A stretch of 31,296 nucleotides of DNA from Moraxellaceae bacterium (GTDB taxonomy: Bacteria > Pseudomonadota > Gammaproteobacteria > Pseudomonadales > Moraxellaceae). Shown here one piece after another: positions 23,469-31,296 of this stretch (positions are counted from its first letter, which is position 1; each line of letters begins with the position of its first letter). The DNA is taken from the NCBI GenBank assembly GCA_003543245.1, contig DPJB01000025.1:164749-196044 (forward strand). Direction: 5' to 3'. The notes below the pieces were generated by a model. It was not told the origin of the DNA and made no database searches. It saw only the letters and a program-made list of their open reading frames with translations. The translations under genes were made by a program, and so were the position numbers.

Positions 23469-23999
23469 ATGGGCGGGATTCGCAAGGCAATGAAAATGCT
23501 GGCGGGCTTGGTGTTGCTGATATTGATTGGTGTGCTTGCCTACGCGCTGCCGCAGCATCGGGTGGTTCATGTGCATGGCTCCGAAGTGAAGCGGGTGGAT
23601 GGTACGGCGCCGAGTACCGGGGGATCGCCAGTGCCGCCTTTGCGGGGCACGGATGTGTATTTCATTCATGCATCGAATACAGAGAAAACCGAGGTTTTTG
23701 TGTATCGCAATGAAGATACGCGTTTTGGTTTTCCCTGGTATCTGAAGTTTGATTCGGCCGAGGTTCAGGGGCGTGCGCAGTTGCTGGGCCAGAAAGAGGG
23801 ACAGCTGGCGCTGGTGACGTATTACGGCTGGCGCATGCCGATTCTCAAGCTGTTTCCGAATGCAGTGGATATCGAGGCATGGGACAGCACGGAAGAACCA
23901 TTTCCGGTATTCAACACCGTGTTCCTGACAGTGCTGGTGCTGCTGGCAGGCATCATTTTCTGGAAAGTGCGGAAGTTGCGGAAATTGCAGGAGAAGTGA
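23469..23999 (+). CDS. DUF1523 family membrane protein
   Basis: 176 residues matching the DUF1523 family, whose function is unknown. Membrane helices lie near residues 8-27 and 149-167. Between them is a periplasmic domain with family-typical segments TDVYFIHA (61-68), YRNEDTRFGFPWYLKFDS (79-96) and TYYGWRMPILKLFPN (116-130). The short basic C-terminal tail faces the cytoplasm. AAGGAG precedes the start. It ends at a strong terminator. Confidence 0.88.
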   Translation: MGGIRKAMKMLAGLVLLILIGVLAYALPQHRVVHVHGSEVKRVDGTAPSTGGSPVPPLRGTDVYFIHASNTEKTEVFVYRNEDTRFGFPWYLKFDSAEVQGRAQLLGQKEGQLALVTYYGWRMPILKLFPNAVDIEAWDSTEEPFPVFNTVFLTVLVLLAGIIFWKVRKLRKLQEK

Positions 24000-24013
24000 T
24001 CCTGCGTGTTCTG

Positions 24014-24049
24014 AAAAAAGGGCTGCCCTTTGCGGGGCGGCCCTTTTTT
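24014..24049. terminator. Bidirectional terminator
   Basis: AAAAAAGGGCTGCC (24014-24027) pairs with GGCGGCCCTTTTTT (24036-24049) allowing one G-U pair. It separates the convergent DUF1523 and yliI genes and ends 3 bases from the yliI stop. Confidence 0.9.
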
Positions 24050-24052
24050 ATG

Positions 24053-25231
24053 TCAACGTTCCAGTCGCAGCACTCGACCACTGGATGAGTCGGTCAGCAG
24101 GTAAAGCCAACCATCCGGTCCCTGCCGCACATCGCGGATGCGTTCTCCCAGTTTTGTCAGCAGCGCTTCGCGTTCCACAACCCGGTTGCCCTCCAGTTTT
24201 ATTCTCCATAATGTCTCGCCCGCCAGAGCGCCGCTGAAGAGTTGCCCCTTCCATTCCGGATAACGGTTGCCGGTGTAAAACGCAAGGCCGCTGGGGGCAA
24301 TCGATTTTGGTAGCCACCAGGTCAGCGGCTCCTCCATGCCGGGCTTGCTCTTGCCTTCGCCCACCTGAAAGCAGGTCACGTACTCGCAGCCGTAGGTAAC
24401 AACAGGCCAGCCGTAATTCCTGCCGCGTCGCACAATGTTTATTTCATCGCCGCCCTGCGGTCCGTGTTCACTTTCCCACAGCTCGCCCGTGTCAGGATGC
24501 AGTACGGCACCTTGCGGGTTGCGGTGGCCGAGGCTCCAGATTTCCGGACGGGCATTTGCCGTTGTGATGAAGGGATTGTCTGCAGGAATGCGTCCGTCAG
24601 AAAAAATCCGCACAATCTTTCCATGATGCTTGTCGAGCTGCTGTGCTTTTTCGCGCTCGCTGTCGCGCTGCCGGTCTCCCAGGGTAATGAAGAGGTGATT
24701 ATCGCGGGAAAACACGAGGCGACCACCAAAGTGCCCTTCGCTTTCTGCCTTGGGTAATTGCCGGAAAATGACCTGCAGGTTGTCGAGTGACATGTTGCTG
24801 GCGCCGAGTGTGGCGCGTGCCACGGCAAGCCCGTTGGTGTTGTCTGCGCCTGCCTCGGCATAACTCAGATACACCAGCCGGTTTCGGGTGAAATCCGGAT
24901 CGAGTACCACGTCAAACAGGCCGGCCTGTCCGCTCACGAACGCTTTCGGGGTGCCGGTCAAGGGGGCGGATATCTTGCTGTTTGCAGTGACAAGCCGCAG
25001 TGCGCCTGTGCGTTCGGTGACAAGCATGTTGCCGTCGGGCAGAAAGGCCAGACTCCACGGGAATGAAAGACCATTTGCCACTGTCACGACGCGCAGTCCG
25101 TCCGCTTTTTGCGGTGCAATTTTCCCGGCATGCCTTTCTTCGTCATTGCTGCATGCAGAAAAAAACGGGAGTGCGGCAAGCAGGAATAGAATGCGGCAGA
25201 TGAGTGCATGGCGGCGACTGATGATGTTCAT
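24053..25231 (-). CDS. yliI: PQQ-dependent soluble aldose dehydrogenase (YliI/Asd type), lipoprotein
   Basis: 392 residues. A lipoprotein signal (FFSAC, Cys27) is followed by the GSDH beta-propeller. Family landmarks are FPWSLAFLPDG (57-67), GHFGGRL (166-172, catalytic-type His167), LGDRQRDSEREKAQQL (184-199), SLGHRNPQG (233-241), ESEHGPQGGDEIN (253-265) and NYGWPVVTYG. It oxidises aldose sugars in the periplasm with PQQ, passing electrons to the respiratory chain; E. coli YliI is soluble, so the lipid anchor here is a variation. AGGAG precedes the ATG. A GNAT gene lies 48 bases upstream on the same strand. No pqq synthesis genes are in the window. Confidence 0.92.
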   Translation of the reverse strand: MNIISRRHALICRILFLLAALPFFSACSNDEERHAGKIAPQKADGLRVVTVANGLSFPWSLAFLPDGNMLVTERTGALRLVTANSKISAPLTGTPKAFVSGQAGLFDVVLDPDFTRNRLVYLSYAEAGADNTNGLAVARATLGASNMSLDNLQVIFRQLPKAESEGHFGGRLVFSRDNHLFITLGDRQRDSEREKAQQLDKHHGKIVRIFSDGRIPADNPFITTANARPEIWSLGHRNPQGAVLHPDTGELWESEHGPQGGDEINIVRRGRNYGWPVVTYGCEYVTCFQVGEGKSKPGMEEPLTWWLPKSIAPSGLAFYTGNRYPEWKGQLFSGALAGETLWRIKLEGNRVVEREALLTKLGERIRDVRQGPDGWLYLLTDSSSGRVLRLER

Positions 25232-25253
25232 CCAGTGCTCCTGTTTGTTGGAT

Positions 25254-25271
25254 GTTCCTGTTCCTGTTCCT
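25254..25271. repeat. Three copies of a hexanucleotide
   Basis: GTTCCT is repeated three times in tandem between the GNAT stop and the yliI start. It is too short to say whether it varies. Confidence 0.7.
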
Positions 25272-25279
25272 GTCTCTGG

Positions 25280-25759
25280 TCATGCAAGGCTTCTGTACAT
25301 GAGGGAAACGGTTTTTCCGTGGTGAATCCGGTTTTCCAGATGTACCCAGTTGCGTTGCAGATAGAAGTCCGTCCGGTCTGTAGTAAACAGGTAGAGTCGG
25401 GTATGACCCTGTGCGCGTGCAGTCGTGGCGATGGCATCAATCAGGGCGGCGCCGACGCCCTTGCCGCGGGCCTCGGGCAATACCAGTACATTGGCCAGCC
25501 ATGGTGACAGCTGCACCAGACCGTCCATGTCGTCATGTACCAGACTGGCAGAGCCTAGCAACCCGCCATGCTCGTCAACGGCAACAAGTGTTGCTGGTAT
25601 GGCAGCCGTCATATGCCACGAAAACTCTGCCTCCCATGCGCTGACGCTCATGCGGGGATGCAGGTCCTGCCACTGCGCCTGATGCAGTTTTGCCAGCCGG
25701 GGAATCAGCGCGGCATGTTCACTCAACGGGGCAGTCGTCCAGTTGTTCACAACGGGCAT
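25280..25759 (-). CDS. GNAT-family N-acetyltransferase
   Basis: 159 residues with a GNAT fold. The acetyl-CoA pyrophosphate loop is ARGKGVG (97-103) after the strand WLANVLVLPE (87-96). The C-terminal strands (TRLYLFTT) and the following YLQRNWV helix complete the fold. The acceptor is unknown; small-molecule and protein acetylation are both possible. The ATG at 25759 was chosen because AAGGA lies 7 bases upstream; longer frames up to 25849 lack a site and overlap the neighbour's promoter region. It may be co-transcribed with yliI. Confidence 0.87.
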   Translation of the reverse strand: MPVVNNWTTAPLSEHAALIPRLAKLHQAQWQDLHPRMSVSAWEAEFSWHMTAAIPATLVAVDEHGGLLGSASLVHDDMDGLVQLSPWLANVLVLPEARGKGVGAALIDAIATTARAQGHTRLYLFTTDRTDFYLQRNWVHLENRIHHGKTVSLMYRSLA

Positions 25760-25849
25760 GACAAGTCCTTGCAGCGGTGGTGACTGCATTGTGGTGTGGC
25801 AGGCGCGCAATGAAAAGTGGTCAGCCTGGGGGCCATTCAGAATGGCCAC

Positions 25850-26821
25850 TCAGAAGGCAATATTGGGCCGGAACACCAGTGTAAAGGCGTCAGCATCCGG
25901 GTCGACCAGTGTGCCCCTGTACTTGGCTTCGTCTTCGTAAATGAAGCCGACGTCGAGGCTAAGTGCAAAGCGTTGCCGGGGTAGCGGAAACTTTTTGCCA
26001 ATCGTCAGTTCCTGACGCAGGAAACGCATGCCGTGCTGGTTAACCTCGGTCAGTAACTCGATGTTGGAATTGGCAACGATGCCAAGCAGTGGTCCGTCAA
26101 AATCCAGATTGCTGCGGCGCAAGCCGAAAAAGGCGACGTCGACAATATCGGGATTGCCATGATTCTTGATGCCGGCGCGGAAGCTCCAGCTCAGTTCCTC
26201 GTCACTCAGGTTGCGCTCGCCCTTGAGCTTCCACTCGAACTCCCACCAGTCATCGTCAATCAGGGTGTTGTTGCGGATATGCTTTTTTCCGACAGAAACC
26301 AGATAGCCCATGTAGGCGCGGTTGCGGGTGTCGGCGGCCTCTTCCTTGCGCGAGAACCGCATGGCGGAACCCACAAAGAGCGAGATGGCCCACGGCTCCT
26401 GAAAGCCTGCGGTAATGCCGTCGAGCACATTCAGCTGATTGTCGCCCAGATGGCCGATGTCAAAATCATCATAGACATCCGGGTGGTTTGATTTGAGCCA
26501 GGCACCGGCAGCGGGCAGGGGATAAACACTGCCTTCCAGCATCATGATGCGCGGGCGCAGCGATTGCCGGAACAGCTCACGATATACCTGCACCTCACGC
26601 AGTTCCTTTCCATCCGGCAAGGCATCACGGCTGAGCGGGATTTCAAGCCCGATGCTGGAATAGTAGGGATCGAGCTCCCACAGGAATTCGGTGCGTGCGC
26701 TGGTCTGTGCGTCAGCTGAATCTGCGGTGTCTGCAGCGCTGGTGCGCGGTGCATGCGTCAGCAAAACGAGGGTGGCAATGAGCGGGAACAGTCGCAGCAG
26801 GACTGGGCAAGGCAAAATCAT
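25850..26821 (-). CDS. Outer-membrane beta-barrel protein of unknown family
   Basis: 323 residues. A signal peptide (about 1-29, TSAA) is followed by sequence with alternating hydrophobic strands and ends in a terminal Phe (RPNIAF), the Bam-complex signature of a barrel. The early segment FLWELDPYYSSIGLEIPL and later pairs such as AISLFVGSAMRFSR and LSWSFRAGIKNHG suggest about 10-12 strands. No family was recognised. AGGA lies about 10 bases before the ATG at 26821. It is intact, in contrast to the two broken barrel genes at 7.3-9.2 kb. It lies between the GNAT and enoyl-CoA hydratase genes, all on the minus strand. Confidence 0.72.
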   Translation of the reverse strand: MILPCPVLLRLFPLIATLVLLTHAPRTSAADTADSADAQTSARTEFLWELDPYYSSIGLEIPLSRDALPDGKELREVQVYRELFRQSLRPRIMMLEGSVYPLPAAGAWLKSNHPDVYDDFDIGHLGDNQLNVLDGITAGFQEPWAISLFVGSAMRFSRKEEAADTRNRAYMGYLVSVGKKHIRNNTLIDDDWWEFEWKLKGERNLSDEELSWSFRAGIKNHGNPDIVDVAFFGLRRSNLDFDGPLLGIVANSNIELLTEVNQHGMRFLRQELTIGKKFPLPRQRFALSLDVGFIYEDEAKYRGTLVDPDADAFTLVFRPNIAF

Positions 26822-26888
26822 CAGGTGGTCGTCCTGTCCGGTACGCTGAAGTAGAGCCGATGTACCGGACAGGTTCAACCGTTGTGTG

Positions 26889-27764
26889 TCATTCCCACCA
26901 GGGATAGAAGTCCGGCATGGCGCTGGCCTTGCCGGTGTAGGCCGGGTCGCGCTTTTCCAGAAAGGACTTCACGCCTTCCTTGCCGTCGCCAATGCTGGTG
27001 TAGAACATGGACAGCGATTCGACCTTGTGCGCCTCGCGCGGGTGCGGCTGGGCGCTGTTGCGATACATCATCTGGCGGATCAGGGCAGTGGAGACCGGCG
27101 AGCGGTGCGTGACGAACTTGCGTGCGAGGGCATAGGCCTCTTCCATCAGCTTTTCCGGCGGTACCACGGCCTTGACCAGACGGCCGCGCAACGCTTCCTC
27201 GGCCGTGAGGATGTCGGCACTGTAGACCCACTCCAGTGCCTGCTGGATGCCGACAATGCGCGGCAGGAACCAGGTCGAGCAGGCCTCCGGTGCCACGGCA
27301 ATCTTGCCGAAGACAAAACCGATGCGGGCTTTCTCCGAGGCAATGCGGATGTCCATGGCCAGGGTCATGGTGGCGCCGATACCGACGGCTGCACCATTGA
27401 TGGCGCCAATCACCGGTTTCTTGCATTCAAAGATGCTGAGCGTGACGCGGCCGCCGGTGTCGCGCACGCCGCGCTGGAACGGTGCCTCGGTGAGGTGCTC
27501 ATGCATGTCGGTCATGGTGGGGTGCACGCTTTCATCCAGACCGAACACATTGCCGGGGACCGACAGGTCCATGCCGGCACAAAAGGCACGGCCGGCGCCT
27601 GTCACGACAATGGCCTTTACCTCGTCATCCTCGCTGGCGCGATGAAACGCGTGTTCGAGTTCATCTGCCATTTCCACCGTGAAGGCATTGAGCTGGTCGG
27701 GACGGTTGAGGGTGAGGGTGAGGATGCCGTCGTCAACACGGTAATCGAGGGTGGTGTAGGTCAT
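26889..27764 (-). CDS. Enoyl-CoA hydratase/isomerase family protein
   Basis: 291 residues of the crotonase fold. Oxyanion-hole segments are GRAFCAGMDL (58-67) and INGAAVGIGATM (122-133). Glu160 in FGKIAVAPEACSTWFLP is the likely catalytic acid; the second usual Glu is replaced by a Gly-Lys context at 153-154, so it may be an isomerase or a less typical hydratase. It acts on acyl-CoA esters in the cytoplasm, consistent with fatty-acid use. GGGAG precedes the start. The C-terminus with YPWWE is a feature of a bacterial paralogue group often annotated simply as crotonase. Confidence 0.9.
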   Translation of the reverse strand: MTYTTLDYRVDDGILTLTLNRPDQLNAFTVEMADELEHAFHRASEDDEVKAIVVTGAGRAFCAGMDLSVPGNVFGLDESVHPTMTDMHEHLTEAPFQRGVRDTGGRVTLSIFECKKPVIGAINGAAVGIGATMTLAMDIRIASEKARIGFVFGKIAVAPEACSTWFLPRIVGIQQALEWVYSADILTAEEALRGRLVKAVVPPEKLMEEAYALARKFVTHRSPVSTALIRQMMYRNSAQPHPREAHKVESLSMFYTSIGDGKEGVKSFLEKRDPAYTGKASAMPDFYPWWE

Positions 27765-27955
27765 GGCGTGCTCCCGGAAAAGTCACCCTTTTTAGCACTG
27801 TGCAGGCAGACAGGGAATGTGTGGCGGGGCCCATCTACCGGCATTTTGGGCCGGGACTGCCTGTATTGGCCGGTTGGCCCGGGCGGAGATGTGCATCGGG
27901 TGGCCTTGCTTGCTAAAGTCCGGCCTTTGCTTTTGATCGCATCGAGGCCCTTTGC

Positions 27956-28660
27956 ATGAATGTCCTGATTGTCCACGCCCATCCCGAACCTCAATCGTTC
28001 ACCGCATCAATGATGAAAACGGCGGTAGAAGAACTGACGCGTGCCGGTCATGAGGTGGTGGTGTCGGACCTGTATGCCATGAACTGGAATCCGGTGGCAT
28101 CGGCAGACGATTTTGGTTCGCGCAAGAATCCGGATTATCTGGTGTATGCGCTGGAACAGCGTTACTCGTATGAGGCCGGTACGATTGCGCCGGATATTGC
28201 GGCAGAAATCGAGAAACTGAAAAAAGCCGATCTCGTCATTTTCAATTTTCCGGTCTACTGGTTCTCCGTGCCGGCCATGCTGAAGGGCTGGATTGATCGT
28301 GTGCTGATTTCCGGCGTGTGCTATGGCGGCATGCGTTTTTATGACCAGGGCGGGCTCAAAGGCAAGAAGGCTGCGCTCAGTTTTACGCTGGGTGGTCGTG
28401 ACCACATGTTTGGCCCCGGTGCCATTCATGGCGAGCTTGAACTGATGCTGCGCCCCTTGTTGCGTGGCACCCTGGCGTATGTCGGCATGGATGTGCTGCC
28501 GTTTTTCCCCGGCTATCACGTTCCCTACCTCAAGCCGGAAGCGCGCGAGCAGATCATGCAGGATTACAAGGGCTGGCTGGCGAAATTGCAGACGGCTACG
28601 CCACTGGTGTTTCCTAAAATGAGCGAGTTTGACGAAAAACTTTATCCGAAAAAGGCCTGA
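27956..28660 (+). CDS. NAD(P)H-quinone oxidoreductase, flavodoxin-fold
   Basis: 234 residues of the Flavodoxin_2 family (MdaB/NQO1-like). The start MNVLIVHAHPEPQSF (1-15) is the FMN/FAD phosphate loop, NFPVYWFSVPAMLKGWIDRV (97-116) the isoalloxazine site and FTLGGRDHMFGPG (143-155) the third flavin loop. It performs two-electron reduction of quinones, avoiding semiquinone radicals, in the cytoplasm. GAGG precedes the ATG. The stop overlaps the start of the next gene by one base (TGATG), so the two are coupled, though their products lie in different compartments. Confidence 0.93.
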   Translation: MNVLIVHAHPEPQSFTASMMKTAVEELTRAGHEVVVSDLYAMNWNPVASADDFGSRKNPDYLVYALEQRYSYEAGTIAPDIAAEIEKLKKADLVIFNFPVYWFSVPAMLKGWIDRVLISGVCYGGMRFYDQGGLKGKKAALSFTLGGRDHMFGPGAIHGELELMLRPLLRGTLAYVGMDVLPFFPGYHVPYLKPEAREQIMQDYKGWLAKLQTATPLVFPKMSEFDEKLYPKKA

Positions 28661-29937
28661 TGCCGGTGAGGATGCTGTCTGTCATGCACATGAATGTCCG
28701 GCGCACCGGGGTTGGCGCAGTGCTGGTGCTGACTGTCGCATTTGCTGCTGTGCTCGCTGCACCAGCAGCGCACGCCGAGAAACGTCTGTACCAGTGGACG
28801 GATGCAAGCGGCCGCGTGCATTTTTCGGATACCGCACCGGCAGAGTCTGCGGTCGACAACAGCCGTCCATTGCGGACGGCGCCATCGTTGCCACCCGTGA
28901 CGAGTTATCGCCCGGCAGCGCTGCCGGCAGGAAAGCTGTTACCGCTGGCGCTTGCGTTGCCGGATTATTCGGCCCTGAAGGTTTCTCCGGCAGGGCAGGG
29001 TAAAGAGCTGGGCAAGCTGTATGTCGCGGCAGACTGCATCAATCCCACCGCATTGCAGTGGCATGACCTGCAGGGGCCAGGCTCCATTTTCATGGACGGC
29101 AATCGCCGTTATCTCGCGGAAAGCATGGCAGGTGTGCTGTCGACGCAAGGCTACGATGTGGAAGTGGCTGCAACGGAACAACGCTGGCAGGAACTCGCCG
29201 GCAGTGGTGCGTTGCGTCTGGTGCCGCAGGTGCTTGCCGTCAACGTGCTGGTGTGTGCGCCAAAGCATACCGGCGTGCAGATCAGGCAGAACGATATTCC
29301 CCGTCTGATTCAGGTATCGGGCGAGCGTGCCGGCACCTGGATGAAAATCCGCTGGCAACTCTGGGCCGCAGGCGGCAAGAAGCCACTGACTGTGTTTGAA
29401 ACGGAAGGGGCGTTCATGGAATGGCAAAACCCGACCAGTCTGTGGAATGTCATGCACGAGTCGGCGCGGCATGCAACGCGCAATCTTTCCGGCTATCCCG
29501 CACTGGGCAAGGCCCTGCGTGCGCCGGTCGTGAAAGAGGAGGTGTCTGCCGTGCCGGATGCCTCGTCGTTCTCAGGCATGATTGATTCGCTGATGGCAAG
29601 GTTCACCCTGCAGCCGCGTGTGGCACAGGCGCTGGTGCTGGTGATGCCGGTGAAGACGCTGGTGGTTGAGGAATACCTGCAGAATGATCGCTGGCCAACG
29701 GATATCAATGCCATCCTGCCCGAGGGAGCGGACGTGCGTCAGGCTGATCTGGTGGACGAGGTGGCATTGGGGCAGGAAGGCGAAATCATCGTCTCGCTGT
29801 CGTCGAAGGTGTATCCGCGTGGATACCTGCGTCTCAAACCAAAATACAACGGCCTGTCGGTGAGCTGGGCGTGTCGCAGCAACCTGCCGGCATCGGCGCT
29901 GGGTGGCGAGAACGGCTTTTGCCGCAGCGTTCGTTAA
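28660..29937 (+). CDS. Secreted protein: DUF4124 N-terminus, type IV pilin-like C-terminus
   Basis: 425 residues. A signal peptide ends near 39 (AHA/EKR). Residues 40-60 are a DUF4124 start (LYQWTDASGRVHFSDTAP). Residues about 115-290 are an unassigned middle domain with Cys126 and Cys199. Residues about 318-425 resemble the globular part of a type IVa pilin: RVAQALVLVMPVKTLVVEEY, then N-D-R-W-P, then an SWAC ... GFC pair (Cys405, Cys421) in the position of the pilin C-terminal disulfide loop. It lacks the prepilin leader and the hydrophobic N-terminal helix, so it cannot polymerise as a normal pilin. In-frame starts at 28672 and 28684 are possible; 28660 is coupled to the upstream stop. Confidence 0.75.
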   Translation: MPVRMLSVMHMNVRRTGVGAVLVLTVAFAAVLAAPAAHAEKRLYQWTDASGRVHFSDTAPAESAVDNSRPLRTAPSLPPVTSYRPAALPAGKLLPLALALPDYSALKVSPAGQGKELGKLYVAADCINPTALQWHDLQGPGSIFMDGNRRYLAESMAGVLSTQGYDVEVAATEQRWQELAGSGALRLVPQVLAVNVLVCAPKHTGVQIRQNDIPRLIQVSGERAGTWMKIRWQLWAAGGKKPLTVFETEGAFMEWQNPTSLWNVMHESARHATRNLSGYPALGKALRAPVVKEEVSAVPDASSFSGMIDSLMARFTLQPRVAQALVLVMPVKTLVVEEYLQNDRWPTDINAILPEGADVRQADLVDEVALGQEGEIIVSLSSKVYPRGYLRLKPKYNGLSVSWACRSNLPASALGGENGFCRSVR

Positions 29938-30033
29938 ACACTGCGTCTGACCCGGCTTGTAGTGTTACGTCCAGTCACATCAGTACTGGCTGGCTGTGGC
30001 ATCATGGCGGCCCACGATTCCTGATGTGTTGCC

Positions 30034-31023
30034 ATGACTGATTCCTCGATTGAAGTGTATGCCCGGCTTTCCCCGGATCTGGTCATTCAGGCGGTGGAGA
30101 GCACAGGGCGGCTGAGTGATGCCCGTGTGCTGGCACTCAACAGCTACGAGAACCGCGTCTATCAGGTAGGCATCGAGGATGAAACGCCCATCGTTGCCAA
30201 GTTTTACCGGCCGGAGCGCTGGACTGACGCGCAGCTGCGCGAGGAGCATGTGTTCACGCGCGAACTGGCGGCGGCCGAGCTGCCCGTCGTGGCGCCGCTG
30301 GCCGATGCCAATGGCGAAACCCTGTTCACCTTCGAGAGCTACCGTTTTGCCCTGTTCACCCGCAAGGGCGGGCAGGCGCCAGAGCCGGGTGATCCCGAAC
30401 AGTTGCACCGTATCGGCATGCTGCTGGGTCGGCTGCATGCAATTGGCCGGCGCCAGCCCTTTGTCGAGCGCCCGGCACTCACCGTGGAGCGGTTTCTGGA
30501 CCAGCCTGCCGAAGCGGTAACGGCGGAGGGCTTCCTGCCCGAGGCATTACGCAACCGCTATCTGGCCGTAATCGCCGCCCTTCGCGACAAGATCCGCCGT
30601 AGCGGTCTGGAGTCGGCCTCACGTATCCGTACCCAGGGCGACTGCCACCCGGGCAACATCATCTGGACCCGCGACGACGGCCCCTGGATGGTGGACTTTG
30701 ATGACTGCCAGTCTGCCCCGGCCGTGCAGGATCTCTGGATGTTGCTGGCCGGCACGGCGCATGAGCGTGAAATGCAGCTGTCGGAGCTGCTGGACGGCTA
30801 CGAGATGTTTGACTCGTTCGACAACCGGGAACTGGCGTTCATCGAGCCTTTGCGTGCCCTGCGCATGGCGCATTACGCCGGCTGGCTGGCCCGGCGCTGG
30901 CACGATCCGGCCTTTCCCATGCACTTTCCCTGGTTCAATACGGACAGCTACTGGCAACAGCATGTGGCAGAGCTGGAAGAGCAAAGCCGGCACATGGATG
31001 AGCCTGTCCTGCGGCGTCTGTAG
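30034..31023 (+). CDS. srkA: Stress response kinase A (YihE/RdoA family)
   Basis: 329 residues, full length for SrkA. The eukaryotic-kinase-like (APH) fold is shown by NSYENRVYQVG (36-46, ATP loop), Lys56 in VAKFYRPERW, the catalytic loop QGDCHPGN (201-208, Asp203 and Asn208) and the metal-binding DFDD (221-224). In E. coli this Ser/Thr kinase protects from oxidative and envelope stress and counters toxin-mediated death. It lies directly before ahpC on the same strand with an OxyR-like site between them. No strong ribosome site precedes the ATG. Confidence 0.95.
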   Translation: MTDSSIEVYARLSPDLVIQAVESTGRLSDARVLALNSYENRVYQVGIEDETPIVAKFYRPERWTDAQLREEHVFTRELAAAELPVVAPLADANGETLFTFESYRFALFTRKGGQAPEPGDPEQLHRIGMLLGRLHAIGRRQPFVERPALTVERFLDQPAEAVTAEGFLPEALRNRYLAVIAALRDKIRRSGLESASRIRTQGDCHPGNIIWTRDDGPWMVDFDDCQSAPAVQDLWMLLAGTAHEREMQLSELLDGYEMFDSFDNRELAFIEPLRALRMAHYAGWLARRWHDPAFPMHFPWFNTDSYWQQHVAELEEQSRHMDEPVLRRL

Positions 31024-31035
31024 GAGTGCTTGCTT

Positions 31036-31101
31036 ATAGCGGGCGACTATCAACTATATTTATATAATATATTTCATATATGGGTGATCTTGTCCTAGTA
31101 T
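31036..31101 (+). promoter_or_regulatory. OxyR-like site and promoter of ahpC
   Basis: ATAG (31036), CTAT (31047), ATTT (31058) and ATAT (31069) are spaced with exactly 7 bases between each, matching the OxyR consensus ATAG-N7-CTAT-N7-ATAG-N7-CTAT in 13 of 16 positions. The site ends at 31072, and a -35-like TTCATA (31073-31078), a 17-base spacer and a -10-like TAGTAT (31096-31101) follow. An activator site abutting the -35 is the class expected for OxyR-activated ahpC. Confidence 0.7.
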
Positions 31102-31182
31102 TCTCCCATCGCATGCACCGGGCCCCTGAACCGGGCTTGTTACCATCAACCTTTTCATACACATCAACCCAAGGAGCAATTC

Positions 31183-31296
31183 ATGTCCCTCATCAATACT
31201 GTTGTTCAGCCGTTCAAGGCCCAGGCTTTCCATAACGGCAAGTTCATCGAAGTCACGGAACAGTCCCTGATGGGCAAGTGGTCCGTGCTGATCTTC
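31183..31296 (+). CDS. ahpC: Alkyl hydroperoxide reductase subunit C (5' part)
   Basis: The first 38 codons of a 2-Cys peroxiredoxin of about 187 residues; the rest lies beyond the window. The start MSLINTVVQPFKAQAF and WSVLIF match AhpC, which reduces H2O2 and organic peroxides using AhpF. The catalytic Cys would come about 10 residues past the edge. AAGGAG is 6 bases upstream. An OxyR-like site precedes the gene. Confidence 0.95.
   Translation, partial: MSLINTVVQPFKAQAFHNGKFIEVTEQSLMGKWSVLIF

Noticed and set aside
25254..25271. Hexanucleotide repeat as a phase-variation switch
   Set aside because: Only three units, outside coding sequence and not placed between -35 and -10 of an identifiable promoter.

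Overview
The window looks like chromosomal DNA of a GC-rich (by eye near 60%) aerobic gammaproteobacterium, plausibly of the order Pseudomonadales. The grounds are ATP-type PEP carboxykinase, an SrkA-type kinase next to ahpC, a YliI-type sugar dehydrogenase, FadL- and OmpW-type outer-membrane channels, a Pseudomonas-type secreted lipase, and many two-way terminators of the A-tract/GC-stem/T-tract kind. No tRNA, rRNA, insertion sequence, phage gene or CRISPR array was seen.

Left third (1-10.4 kb), lipid and hydrophobic-compound metabolism. A TetR-type repressor gene broken by an amber stop faces a DUF2236 oxygenase-P450 operon. A perfect inverted-repeat operator lies between the -35 and -10 of that operon. 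A secreted family I lipase, a second Ser hydrolase and an unknown secreted protein follow. Next come two outer-membrane channel genes, OmpW-like and FadL-like, both decayed by frameshifts; the FadL-like gene also has a nonsense codon and a probable internal deletion. An intact MFS exporter gene sits directly upstream of the FadL-like pseudogene.

Middle (10.5-20.1 kb). A hemerythrin-like protein and a four-helix, His-rich, heme-copper-oxidase-like membrane protein form one operon. It runs head-on into a two-gene operon of split-barrel (PNPOx-like) proteins, one fused to GAF and winged-helix-like domains. This is a candidate uncharacterised O2/NO/redox-response module. Upstream of the second operon lie a PhaC-like hydrolase with Ser in place of the catalytic Cys, a secreted 13-14-repeat TPR protein, a secreted protein with a secretin/STN-like region and a charged coiled coil, and a 733-residue outer-membrane lipoprotein made of about 13 Gly/Tyr-rich repeats predicted to form a beta-solenoid.

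Right third (20.2-31.3 kb), mostly housekeeping: yjdM/phnA, pckA with a visible promoter, a tandem thioredoxin-fold protein, a DUF1523 protein, yliI, a GNAT acetyltransferase, an unknown outer-membrane barrel, an enoyl-CoA hydratase and a flavodoxin-fold quinone reductase. An unusual secreted protein follows, with a DUF4124 N-terminus and a type IV pilin-like C-terminus. The window ends with srkA and the start of ahpC, preceded by an OxyR-like site abutting a -35 element.

The strongest leads are the hemerythrin/heme-copper-like/PNPOx-GAF module, the beta-solenoid lipoprotein, the DUF4124-pilin fusion, and the coordinated decay of a regulator and two hydrophobic-substrate channels.
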